Source: Haematobia irritans (taxonomy: Eukaryota; Arthropoda; Insecta; Diptera; Muscidae). From it: a stretch of DNA of 64,000 bases. The stretch spans positions 104,076,404-104,140,403 of the forward strand of contig NC_134398.1 of assembly GCF_050003625.1 (NCBI RefSeq), given 5' to 3'. A program made the position numbers and the translations under genes. The notes under the pieces are model-generated. The model saw only the letters and a program-made list of their open reading frames with translations, searched no databases and was not told the origin of the DNA. Below, piece by piece: positions 34,673 through 45,540 of the stretch; the stretch's first letter is position 1, and each line of letters opens with the position of its first letter.

Positions 34673-37600
34673 TGTAAAGGTCTGGTTTTTTTTTTATATT
34701 AGCGGTGGCACTATATGTTGTTAGCTGCGGCCTTAACTCGCCGGAAGTAGGTTCGTTTCCGCTTTAATCCTTTTACAATAAATTAGAAGTGCCTGGTGAT
34801 ATTATAGGTTTAATAAGAAAAATGAACAATAAACAGTTACAATATTTGGTTTCTATAAAAACAAACGGACGGATATTCTTTAACAAGTAGTGTTGCAACA
34901 CGTTACACAATTCTAATTTTGTATTGGCATAACTGTGGAACTAGATATTGTCAGTTCCTTGGCAGCCCACCCGCATGTGACCGAAGAGTGGTCATCCTGA
35001 TTAAATGTTTTGGTCTTCAAATTATTTAAAAACATTTCCCTTTTCAATCATCACAATCTCATCTTTGAATCAACTACATACCCAACCTCGTACAATTACT
35101 CAAAACATTTTTTTTTTTTTGATTTGGAATACTTCACATTTCAGTTATATTGTTTATGATACGGTTATACATTCTTCATGTTATTGACTACTCCGAATTA
35201 CTAATAGGCTTAAAAGTAAAAATAATACATATCTTATTATATAGATTTCAAAATAACATTAATAAGGAATTATGTAAAGTAATCATGTAACAATTTTAAG
35301 TTATATTCATTCTCTCTTTAAAATATTATATTTATTTGACTTTTGATTCTTTCGTGCTATTGTTTTTAATTGGTTCTAAACATTACAATTTTTCTTCTTT
35401 TTCTCCTTTTTACTTTTTTTTACTTTTCTATAAAAAAATTCTCATCTGGAAGTTTACCAAAACCATACATAATCTTAAAATCCGGCTTTTGCATGTAAAG
35501 TTATTTTAAGTGTTTATAGGAAAGCATGTTTTCTATGTTCCGATTTTCAAATTCTTTTTACTTGATAATTTTAGTGATTCCGAGTAAATTTGGATCAAAA
35601 TCGTTCGAAGTTACGAGATTCTAAGCTGTTTGAGATCAATCATTTCAGTTGTGGTGTTAATATATGAGGTTTTTTCTTTTTTTTTTTTTTAAATGTATAT
35701 CAGATCCAGAGACAGTAGTTTTCTTTGGCAGTTTTACATATTGCTGATTTGCCATAATTCATTATAACTATGGGTGGGTGTACTCACTAACTTAGCACAG
35801 TCATCTGCTGACTTTAGTAATCCTCGGGATATGTCATAGATGGTGCTTATAAAGCTGGCCAAAAGAATCTGGGTTACTTTCGAGTTACCAACTCCTGAAT
35901 GCATAATATCCCAATTTTGAAAAGTTTACATGAATGAATACGAATTCATAACGACATAATATTATTGAACTATCGAACCTTACTCGAGGATGAAATTCAA
36001 TTAAATTTGTATATATCACGCGTATCTCATATACTATAGATCGTATTCCAATGATTATATCACCACTCTAATTTAAATAATGAAAATTCTTGATTTAAAC
36101 AATAAAAATTCTTGAAATTTTCTGCACTTGGGTCTAATAAAATAGTCTATTGGACTATTTTTCGGATCACTATTTGCCTGCCAGAACTGAACTGTTCAAG
36201 AGTATGACTGAAATTACTAGCTCAATACCGCTATCGTGCCATTTGTATTCCTCCCTATGGTTGTATTGAAATCATCTTCACAAGGTGACTTTGAAGAGGA
36301 CACACACACTACAAAACTGAAACACAATCCACAAAATCTGACTTTGGATTTTCGGTTCTTACAACAGTCTATTCGTTCAGTACTGTCGGTAGGTGGCGAA
36401 TAGTGTATTCGGTCGTTTTAGAATCGACTGCCAAAATTGTCCGTAGTACCTCAATCAGGCGTAGTAGTTTCAATTTCTACGATGCACCACACCGAAAGAA
36501 TTCTCTTCGTTAATTTTACGAAGAATTCTTCATTAACTATTCTTCCTGAATTCTTCATTAAAATAACGAAATTTTCATTCATTTTCGTAAATTTTACGAA
36601 GAACATTTTACGAATATACGAAACTTCTACGAAACATTCTACATTAACTTTTCTTCGTAAAAAGTTCGTACTTTTAACGAAACTTTCTTCACATTTCATG
36701 AATTTTGTGAAGAAGTTTTTACGAATATTTTACGAAACATTCTGCGTTAAAATTTCTTCATAAAAAGTACGAAACATTTTCTTTGAAATAACGAAGAAGT
36801 TTCATTGAAGTTGTAAAATTTCCGTTCGCGGCATTAAATTGTCTTTTATAATGTGCTTGAGTGTATTCCTTTATTCTATTTTTTTATGCAAGTCTATGCT
36901 ACTTCTCATTTGGGTGATAGCGCGCTATGAATAAAAGTGAAGCAATAAAACTAAAAATTATTCAAAAACTTAAGATGTAAAGTAGTGATGTCATTTTTCA
37001 CACTTGCAACTACAACCAAATGCACTTTCGACTACAAATTTTTTTCCTAAAAGTTCGAACATTTTTCAGAAAAAAGTACGAAAGTTTTTCATAAAAAGTA
37101 CGAACATATTTCATAAAAACTACGAAAATTTTTCATAAAAAGTACGAAACATTTTCATAAAAAGAACGAAATTGTTTCAAAAAAAGTACGAAGATTTTCT
37201 ATAAAAAGTACGAAGATTCTTCATAATAAGTACGAATTTTTTTCATACAAACTACGAAAATTTTGGAAGAACTTTTCTTCGTAAAAAGTACGAAATATTT
37301 CGTACTTTTAATGAAAAGTTTCTTTGGTTGTAAAACAATGACAAATTTCGTACTTTTAACGAAATTTTTCGTTCTTTTTACGAAGAAAATTCTTTCGGTG
37401 CATCATAAATAAATCATGTCGACAAAAATTAAATTGAAATAATATGTAATGTCCCATACAAACTTCTCCGCACTTATTGTCCAACAAATACATCTACTCA
37501 TAGACAATCTAATCTATCTAACCTCTTTGAATAGATCAAATCAGCTGATTTGACAATATGTCAACAAAAGAAAATTGGAATAATTATAACCACGCACTAC

Positions 37601-38141
37601 AGCCACTACAATACAAGAATTGTAAGCGTCCGTCGCTAATTTAGATGAATTGTTTAGCAGTGAAGAAAATATTCCAGCATCACAAGAGCCAACTCAAAAA
37701 TATCTATCTCAGAGAAGCACTATAGCTGCTACATTAGGCCGAACTCAATCCCGAATAAATAGTTCGCAGAGGCCTCCAAATACATATTTTGAGTTGGTAT
37801 TAATGAAAGGTGGTGTGTAGTTAGATGAAGGAGACAACTTTGTATTGTATAAGCTTTTGGTATAAAAAAATTAATAGACTAGTCATTCGAAGATAAGGTT
37901 TCAAATTTATGGAATCAAAATATCCACCTTTAGAACTTGTTCCTGTAAATTCCAATAGTTTAAATTAAAAACACATTTAAGTTATCATTTTCGCTATATT
38001 TATTTTAGCTTGTGATCATGTTGCATTCGTAAGCAATTTACGGGAACTATTGGACAGAAATCAAAATTTCAAAGATAACTTTGAAATGTTCCAAAAATGG
38101 TCTATATATACACAATATAGGAATTGTAAGCGTCCGTCACA
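34673..38141 (-). repeat. Gypsy-B 5' LTR (about 3.47 kb)
   Basis: Partner of 19896-25475 without the hAT. The empty hAT target is at 35828-35837. It includes the minisatellite element (36488-37401) and truncated exon-like pieces (37635-37809; 38009-38141). At 37634 the sequence jumps from GTAAGCGTCCGTC directly into exon 2, consistent with loss of about 290 bp. Confidence 0.9.
36488..37401. repeat. Inverted-repeat minisatellite element, second LTR copy
   Basis: Same element as 23530-24443, differing by few substitutions. The 21-bp-type array lies at about 37033-37265. Confidence 0.8.
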
Positions 38142-38145
38142 AAAG

Positions 38146-39311
38146 CGAAATAATAACAAAATGTTTTAGTTCAACAAGAACAAGCAGAAATATTCATCAA
38201 ATTTTCGAGGAAAAAAAACAAATTTTTACAAAATGTGATAGTTTCAAACAAATCAAATACTTTTTCAAAATCTGCCAATTTCCAAAATATAGCGATTGTA
38301 CTATCCAAATATGACAGATCTGTACGATCTGGATCGGATCAGTTGCAATAAATAAATAGTAAAATTCTTCACGATCGAGAAAATTCTAACAAACGGCATT
38401 CCAAGCGATATAGTTTTTAGGGTGACTATAAACCTTATTTGTAGTGGGGAAAAGTTACAAACCAAATATAATTTTTGCACACAAATTATATTTTTGCGTT
38501 CGAGAAACTTTTATCAAAGGATATGTTAAGCGATATAGTTTTTAGGGTGACTATAAACCTTATTCGTACCGAGAAAAAATTCTATGCATATAATCTAATC
38601 GCGTATAAAATATGTTATAGATAAAAAAACATAAATAAATAATGTATGGAAATCCACTTTCAAAGCAAAAACTCCCAACAAATTTTTATAGGTCTCTGGT
38701 AGATTTCAACCAAATATTTATATATTTAATATTTCCTCCTTAAAATGAAGAACAGTAATTTTACCGAAATTGTTGGGTTACTATATACACTTTTCATAGT
38801 TTGATAAGTTCATAATTTTCACATAAACTAATAAATTGTGCAGAAAAAAATCGTACATGAATATAGATCCTTTGTTTATGATCGATCAAATTCCAAATTA
38901 AACAATTATTTTTCATACAAACTCAAAATTGAAAAGTTTGCGGCGTGACATGATTTCTAGATTTCAAACAAATCAAATAAATGCTTCTGCGCATGATATT
39001 CTGGATAAATTCGTAAAAAGTTAATATGACGTTGTGTGGTATTGCGAAATAGTTTATGGGTGACTATAAAACCTTGTGATAATATAAATTCCAATTCTTT
39101 CTGATTCCAACAAGAAATTTTTACATTTTTAGCATATTATATCCATTTTCATCGTAGATTTGAAGAAGAAGAGAAGTGTTTTTATGCCTGATGAATGTAA
39201 ATATGTCACACTTTCTCACAGGTATAGATATGTATGTCTGTATCACAATACGATTATAAGCCGAAATTGTTGTTGTTGAGAAATTAAATTCAATATGAAT
39301 TTAATTAAATA
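38146..39311 (-). other. BEL leader, outer part, with internal repeats
   Basis: Noncoding. The segment AAGCGATATAGTTTTTAGGG plus GTGACTATAAACCTTATT occurs at 38403-38440 and again at 38528-38565 (spacing 125). A diverged third copy lies near 39043-39080. The first 50 bases (AACAAGAACAAGCAGAAATA) resemble 19838-19873 on the far side of Gypsy-B, supporting that both flanks are one leader. Confidence 0.7.
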
Positions 39312-39313
39312 TA

Positions 39314-40246
39314 AAGGGTGATTCTTTTGAGGTTAGGATTTTCATGCATTAGTATTTGACAGATCACGTGGGATTTCAGACATGGTGTCAAAGAGAAAGA
39401 TGCTCAGTATGCTTTGACATTTCATCATGAATAGACGAACGATCTGCCACAACGTCGAATTTTCAGTGAATGGGCCCTAGAAAAGTTGGCAGAAAATCCG
39501 CTTTTTTATCGACAAATTTTGTTCAGCGATGAGGCTCATTTCTGGTTGAATGGCTACGTAAATAAGCAAAATTGCCGCATTTGGAGTGAAGAGCAACCAG
39601 AAGCCGTTCAAGAACTGCCCATGCATCCCGAAAAATGCACTGTTTGGTGTGGTTTGTACGCTGGTGGAATCATTGGACCGTATTTTTTCAAAGATGCTGT
39701 TGGACGCAACGTTACGGTGAATGGCGATCGCTATCGTTCGATGCTAACAAACTTTTTGTTGCCAAAAATGGAAGAACTGAACTTGGTTGACATGTGGTTT
39801 CAACAAGATGGCGCTACATGCCACACAGCTCGCGATTCTATGGCCATTTTGAGGGAAAACTTCGGAGAACAATTCATCTCAAGAAATGGACCGGTAAGTT
39901 GGCCACCAAGATCATGCGATTTGACGCCTTTAGACTATTTTTTGTGGGGCTACGTCAAGTCTAAAGTCTACAGAAATAAGCCAGTAACTATTCCAGCATT
40001 GGAAGACAACATTTCCGAAGAAATTCGGGCTATTCCGGCCGAAATGCTCGAAAAAGTTGCCCAAAATTGGACTTTCCGAATGGACCACCTAAGACGCAGC
40101 CGCGGTCAACATTTAAATGAAATTATCTTCAAAAAGTAAATGTCATGGACCAATCTAACGTTTCAAATAAAGAACCGATGAGATTTTGCAAATTTTATGC
40201 GTTTTTTTAAAAAAAAAAGTTATCAAGCTCTTAACAAATCACCCTT
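39314..40246 (+). mobile_element. DD41D mariner-like element, internally deleted
   Basis: 933 bp bounded by TA (39312-39313 and 40247-40248). Ends: AAGGGTGATTCTTTTGAGG and, inverted, AAGGGTGATTTGTTAAGAG. It contains the catalytic part of a transposase. Inserted in the BEL leader in antisense to the element. The catalytic spacing suggests the rosa-type DD41D group. Confidence 0.88.
39486..40139 (+). pseudogene. DD41D mariner transposase, catalytic part only
   Basis: Open frame for the catalytic domain, ending in a stop just before the right inverted repeat. Motifs: FSDEAHFWLNGYVNK (first Asp), QQDGATCHTARDS (second Asp), CDLTPLDYFLWGYVKSK (third Asp). I count 41 residues between the second and third Asp. 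The N-terminal DNA-binding region is missing: the DNA jumps from the 5' untranslated segment (ATCATGAATAGACG, about 39430) to near the core, so the copy is non-autonomous. The catalytic frame itself shows no stop, which suggests a fairly recent deletion derivative. Confidence 0.88.
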
Positions 40247-40248
40247 TA

Positions 40249-41548
40249 TGTATGAAATGATAAAAAATCTTTACCTTTTAAAATCTATGTAGCTTGTTGC
40301 AATTTATTTATATTTATTTTGTTAGAGATTTGTTTATTTTGAACCGGACGAAAATTTTGGCGTTATTTAAAAAATATTTGTTGTAATTTTGTTGTTAATC
40401 CGATGGATCTTAATTTTTAATTTTGGAATGGATTTTGGTAGATATTTATTGTGTGTATATATTGTATATATTTTTTCAAAACTCTTTCTTTTAATTTTAA
40501 TTTAGTTCATAGTATGATTTTCTCAAACTGAAATAAAAGCACTTTATAATTCATCGCATATTATTTCCTGATGTTGATCAAATTGGCATTTCTGGATGTC
40601 TCTTCAACTTTCGATTTGCAAATGACAATGCATCAAATTGATAAAACTTATCGATAGAATTTATCGAAAATTTGACAAAAAAGAAGCATGCAAAAATAAT
40701 ATGAAGACATGGGTAGACATAAGAAGAAAAGAATTGAGATGGAATATATGAAAATGACGTTAAGAGGATGATGTAATCAAAATGGAGATATGTAACCACA
40801 TTTCAGGGCGTATGCAATTTTATGATTTTTCTTTGAAACGCTATTTTTGCGAACTCTTTTGGTTTCGTTTTCCTCAATAACGGTTGAAAAAAAATATATA
40901 TAATATATATATATTTTTTTATGAACTTTAAGCAAATTACGCAACTGAAATTTGTACCACGTGTTACAAAAACGTATTAAAATTTAGTTTATACATGCAT
41001 TTTTTTTTCTTTTTTTTATATTTTCCTTTTAGCGAAATATATATTTATATATTTGTTAGAATTTAGACTCTTTTTTTATACAAATTTTTTCAGGCTCATT
41101 GGCAAATTAATGAAAAAATATCAATTTTTTATACTCTTTTCGGACAGACAATTATTCTTATATATTTGACGCATTGCGTTTATCAATTTTTAAGACACTT
41201 TCCTTTTAAATTTTCCATTTAATAATTTTTCGCACACATTTTCAACTATGTTTTCTTTGAAAAATTTTCGTAGCTTTCCGCACAAATATTTCTCTATTCA
41301 CCACATGGACGGACAGCACATTTTAATAAATTTATATGTAATTTTCATAATTACATAAAAATTCTGGCAAAGTTTTCTTTAAATTTATACGCACTACAAT
41401 CAATATAAATGCACTTATTCCGACCTTTTTAATCAAAGCTCTTTCGCTTACCGTACCCGAGATGACACTGAAGAGTGATATTACATTCCAAGTAGGAATT
41501 ACCTCATTTCGTTGTGTGGAGTGATCTTCTCTGTTGCTGATTTATTTT
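40249..41548 (-). other. BEL leader, inner part next to the 5' LTR
   Basis: About 1.3 kb of very AT-rich noncoding DNA. A (TA)n-rich stretch occurs at 40890-40920. I see no reading frame with a known motif. Confidence 0.5.
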
Positions 41549-41566
41549 CTCTTGACGAGAGGACCA
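41549..41566 (-). other. Presumed BEL primer-binding site
   Basis: Directly inside the 5' LTR the minus strand reads TGGTCCTCTCGTCAAGAG, beginning with TGG as a tRNA 3'-CCA complement should. I cannot assign the tRNA. The orientation rests on the coding strand, because TGGCGCCGGGC next to the other LTR (14191) would look equally plausible on the plus strand. Confidence 0.5.
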
Positions 41567-42151
41567 TGAATAAAATTGGGATGAGGAGAGGATTGGGGAG
41601 CACCAAGAGGGACGACTGGACAAGACTCCAAAGACTCTCTTTGTTGTTGTGGACTGTATGTAGGTATCACAGAGAAGACTATGTCCCACAAGTGTAACGT
41701 CAGCAGAACGAACTGGTGGATACAGATGATAAACGAAACCGCTTTGTTATGATGGTTGGAAATGATATCTCAAGCAAGGAGATATCATAACCAAGCACAA
41801 TAAATGAAACCCAGAAGAAAAAGGAGTAACACACGTGGGTTAGAATTCAAGTGGATGGTTTTATTAACGATGTTAATTCTCACCAAGCGTTTGGGTATGC
41901 AGCTGCCGGAAAAGTGGCAGATTGATTGTTTCCTACGAGATAGGAAACCTAATATTTTTATTTTAGAACAATTTGAAGTTTGATTATGATTTGACGTTTC
42001 TTTTTATGCTTATTTTATAACAAGGTTTATACTAAAATTCAAGTGATTTTCAAAATAATTTCAGTTAAAATTCAATAGATTTCAAATATTATAAAAATTC
42101 ATAATATAATATTAAAATTTAATAATAAGTCTAAACAGTCATGTTTAGACA
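41567..42151 (-). repeat. BEL 5' LTR
   Basis: 585 bp, same termini as the 3' LTR. About ten differences by eye (roughly 1.7 percent) give a relative age for the BEL insertion. Followed on the right by the CCATG duplication. Confidence 0.92.
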
Positions 42152-42905
42152 CCATGCTTCCAATTTGGGTTCAAAAAAAGTCATTCCAATCAACACGCTC
42201 TGTTGAAATTCCACAATGATATTCAAACATGGGGATGCAAAACTGCACTGTTGCCATTGCATTGGATATTCAAAAAGCATTCGATTCCGTATGTCACATG
42301 AGAATTCTATACAAGCTTGTTGAACTGGAAACTGACCCATAAATTGCAAAAATACTCACCAGATATTTCACAAATAGAAAATTCACTGTTGCCTCTAGTT
42401 ACGGCGAAGCAAATAGTGGGGTACCACAAGGTAGCGTCTTGGCACCATACCTGTTCAATATTTTCCTAAATGACTTTCCACATGTTCATAATGGTTTTCA
42501 AGCAATGACTATTACCAAAGATGGGGTATAACAATAAATGCTTCAAAATCCGAAGCAATATGCATAAGAAATGCTTCTGGCAAATGCTTCAGGTTCGTAG
42601 TCCCTGAGAGCAAAATTCTTAAACTCATTTTAAATGAAATTGGATAATGGTTCTCAAGCAGTTTTATATGCAGCCAGACACCTTGAACTCACCAACGACT
42701 ACTATCAAAGACGGGGTATAACAATAAATGCTTCAAAATCCGAAGCAATATGCATAAGAAAGGCTTCTGGCAAATGCTCCAGGTTCGTAGTCCCTGAGAG
42801 CAAAATTCTTAAACACGTTTTAAATGATATTGAAGTACCCTTTAAGACGAGTATAAAATACCTAGGCGTCACCTTCAATACGCTGCTCAAATTTACTTTT
42901 TAAGA
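42152..42905 (+). pseudogene. Jockey-like LINE ORF2: RT palm, rearranged
   Basis: Resumes the RT interrupted at 13605. It encodes QFGFKKSHSNQHALLKFHND, then after a frameshift ALDIQKAFDSV (motif A Asp) and SGVPQGSVLAPYLFNIFLND (motif B). The YADD box that should follow is missing. Instead a segment is present twice: 42490-42645 and 42646-42838 (TINASKSEAICIR), the first copy lacking about 40 bp. The last recognisable part is IKYLGVTFNTLLKF at 42905. The thumb and 3' end are not found. Confidence 0.82.
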
Positions 42906-43129
42906 AAGTACAAAAACGATATCTTTTTGAGCGAAAAAGTACTTTTCACTAAATTTCAACAAAAAAATCATTGGAAGATTATTGTCTAGAGCTCCTTTAG
43001 ACTAAATTTTGTTTGTGAACTCCTCAACTTTATGTTAAATATTCTTCTTTTTCTTACAAAGACTACCGTAGTATTATAATCGCGGTTGCCACAGTTGGTA
43101 GAATTCTTCCAAAAACAGTAAAAATAAAA
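42906..43129. other. Unassigned AT-rich spacer
   Basis: No known feature. The words AAAGTACTTTTCACT also occur right of the satellite at 63020-63040, hinting that both satellite arrays sit in one dispersed repeat. Confidence 0.4.
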
Positions 43130-43345
43130 ATAAATGTTTACACAATTTTCTATGGAATAAAATTTTGACAAAATTTTCTATAGAAATAAAATTTTGACAA
43201 AATTTTCTATAGAAATAAAATTTTGAAAAAATTTTCTATGGAAAAAAATTTTGAAAAATTTTCTATAGAAATAAAATTTTGATACAATTTTCCATAGAAT
43301 AAAATTTTGAAAAAAAAATCTATAGAATAAAATTTTGACAAAATT
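43130..43345. repeat. Short satellite array, about 30-bp units
   Basis: Tandem AAAATTTTCTATAGAAATA-type units, about seven, in reverse orientation to the large array at 61676-62945 but of the same family. Confidence 0.9.
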
Positions 43346-43550
43346 TTGTAAAATACCATTAGAAAATAAGTTCGTTAAAGACTTTCTCAAAATATTAAAA
43401 TATTTTGTCAAAACTATTGTACCATAAGTCTGATATCGGCTCAAAACTGTATACACAAAAGGTACTAAATCATTGTCGGGGGTACTACGGTACTGACCAA
43501 GGTGAAAAAGTATTGAAAAAAGTACTATAGTACTGCATTTTCCATCCCTG
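43346..43550. other. Spacer ending in a hAT-like terminus
   Basis: Contains GTACTATAGTACTGC and ends with TTTTCCATCCCTG immediately before the truncated LTR. Read inverted, CAGGGATGGAAAA is a typical hAT terminal sequence. A similar end, TTTCCCATCCATG, lies at 63076-63089. No matching left end was found. Confidence 0.4.
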
Positions 43551-43731
43551 ATATATAAAAGCGCTCGCATTCTGCTAACGAGTCAGTCTTAATTAAAGCG
43601 CCAAACGAATAACATCAGTGTGAACGAATTGTAAAGTGAATTAGTGTACGTAAAGTCATAGTAAATAAATTGTAGATTAACGTTATTGAAATGAACAGTA
43701 TTTTAATTGACGGGTAATTAAAAACGCAACA
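43551..43731 (+). repeat. Gypsy-C 5' LTR, truncated at the TATA box
   Basis: Matches the 3' LTR only from ATATATAAAAGCGCTCGC onward; the upstream 336 bases are gone. It retains TATATAAAA (43552-43560) and an initiator-like TCAGTC (43583-43588), and ends AAACGCAACA. Confidence 0.88.
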
Positions 43732-43733
43732 AT

Positions 43734-43751
43734 TGGTGTCGGAAGTGAAAT
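43734..43751 (+). other. Gypsy-C primer-binding site
   Basis: TGGTGTCGGAAGTGAAAT, two bases after the 5' LTR end. It begins with TGG as required; I do not assign the tRNA. Confidence 0.65.
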
Positions 43752-43770
43752 AACGGAAAAAAATATACAA

Positions 43771-45382
43771 TGAAGTTTAATGAGCTTCGTGTGGAAGTCT
43801 TAAAAAAAGGAATTGGGCAAACTGGAGCTGCCGACAACAGGCAATAAGGCCTAGCTTCAAAAGCGTCTACTGGAAGAGTTTGAACGGCGTACTATGGACA
43901 TTGCGACGCATGAGTTTGATTATAAGGATGACATTGATGAATCAATACTCGTCAATACCAGCAGTGTAGAAACTCCGTCTGTGGCTTCGAGTGTTGTGAA
44001 TTACACATCAATGCTCAGTGTTCTGAGCAAAATGATGGAGGAAAACTCTAGAAAAATCATGGATGAGAAGTCTAGAAAAATGGATGAGAATTCTAGAAAA
44101 ATGGAAGAAAATTCTAGAAAAATGGAAGAAAATTCTAGAAAATTGCCGAAAGAAAATGTGCTAAAAATGGAAGCAAGTTCTAGAAAATTGGAAGAAAAAT
44201 TCGACGAAAATTCTGGAATTCTCAATGAAAAACTACAACAAATTTCTGAAGGCATGGAGAAACGTGTGGACCATATAGAAAATCAAATTGTGAAATTGGA
44301 TAAGAAAGTTCTTTCTTTGGATGAGAAAATTATGGTTCATGATGAGAAGTTTCTACACATCGAGAAAAAATGTCAGAGCTGGAAATTAAAGGTGGTCCAG
44401 TGCGCGTCATAGAGGGCTCAAAAATCAAAACTCCTGTTTTCGATGGCTCAACGTCATTTGATGTCTTCAAATCATGGATGAGAATTCTAGAAAAATGGAA
44501 GAAAATTCTAGAAAAATGGAAGAAAATTCTAGAAAATTGCTGAAAGAAAATGTGATACAAATGGAAGCAAGTTCTACAAAATTGGAAGAAAAATTCGACG
44601 AAAATTCTGGAATTCTCAATGAAAAACTACAACAAATTTCTGAAGGCATGGAGAAACGTGTGGACCATATAGAAAATCAAATTGTGGAATTGGATAAGAA
44701 AGTTCTTTCGTTGGATGAGAAAATTATGGTTCATGATGAGAAGTTTCTACACATCGAGAAAAAAATGTCAGAGCTGGAAATTAAAGGTGGTTCAGTGCGC
44801 GTCATAGAGGGCTCAAAAATCAAAACTCCTGTTTTCGATGGCTCAACGTCATTTGATGTCTTCAAATTCCAATTCGAAATGGTTGCTTGTAGAAATTTGT
44901 GGAATGACGATGATAAAGCAATTGAACTTCTATTGGCAGTAAAGGGCAATGCTGCTGTTGTGATAGAAAGCATTCCCGCTGCTTCTAGAAATAACTATAA
45001 TGAAGTAATAGCGGTACTTCAACGCAAGTATGGTGGAGAGCACAAGAGGGACATCTTCAGAATGGAATTGAGAGGAAGAATCCAGAAATCGAATGAAACT
45101 CTACAAGATTTCGCAACAGAAGTTGAGCGGCTAGTGCTTTTGACATACCCAGGTGAGAGTCATCCCCTTGTGGACCGCATCAAGATTGAGACCTTCGTCA
45201 ATGGAATTCGAGACCCAGATATAAAATGTGTAGAGACAGAGTGTGACGAATCAAAGTCCGTTATTGAGTCGTTGAAAGAGGCCATGAAGCAGGCAATGCA
45301 AGAAATGAAGCAAGAGGCAAATAAATCCCGGATCAAATGCTATAACTGTGATAAGCCGGGACATCTAGCTCGAGAATGCTAA
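43771..45382 (+). pseudogene. Gypsy-C gag, unit 1
   Basis: ATG at 43771 opens a SAP-like N-terminus (FNELRVEVLKKGIGQTGA), then a frameshift near 43840 (LQKRLLEEFERR). A long coiled coil follows, built from NSRKMEENSRKME repeats (44040-44150). A segment of about 390 bp is duplicated in tandem (44006-44470; 44471-44866). The first copy has a one-base loss giving HIEKKCQSWKLK and a stop. Next come the capsid-like part (FQFEMVACRNLWNDDDKAIE) and one knuckle, CYNCDKPGHLAREC, then TAA. Relative to unit 2 it lacks 93 bp in frame near 45230. Confidence 0.88.
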
Positions 45383-45540
45383 GCACGACGCAAACGGTCA
45401 AGATCCACATCTCCATCTCCATTAAACAATAGCCATAAGAAGGTGACCCCACAGTCAAGTGAGTCACCTTTAAACTAAATCGAGCTAGTTCAGCGGGGCA
45501 AGACCTGGCTCCCACAGACGATGGCCCCACCATCTCCATA

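Larger units (their letters stand above)
19896..38141 (-). mobile_element. Gypsy-B: 18.2-kb Ty3/Gypsy provirus inside the BEL leader
   Basis: Direct long repeats at 19896-25475 and 34673-38141, both TGTAAAGGTCT...CCGTCACA. They are flanked by a 4-bp duplication AAAG (19892-19895 and 38142-38145), the usual Gypsy length. The primer site abuts the right repeat, so the right LTR is 5' and the coding strand is minus, in agreement with gag (32321) and pol (26268). The outer flanks resemble each other (19838-19873; 38157-38192) and belong to the BEL leader. No envelope gene is seen. Confidence 0.9.
13606..42151 (-). mobile_element. BEL/Pao LTR retrotransposon, expanded by nested insertions
   Basis: Two direct 585-bp repeats, 13606-14190 and 41567-42151, both TGAAT...GACA, differ at about ten positions by eye. 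They are bounded by the 5-bp duplication CCATG (13601-13605 and 42152-42156), the length usual for BEL/Pao. The outer flanks are consecutive parts of one jockey-like RT. Coding direction is minus (gag 19763 to pol 14780), so the right LTR is 5'. The leader (19764-19895 plus 38146-41566) was split by Gypsy-B and a DD41D mariner. Without these guests the element would be about 9-10 kb. Confidence 0.9.

Noticed and set aside
43130..43345. Regular short repeats resembling a CRISPR array
   Set aside because: Units are tandem without unique spacers, AT-only and eukaryotic in context; this is a satellite.
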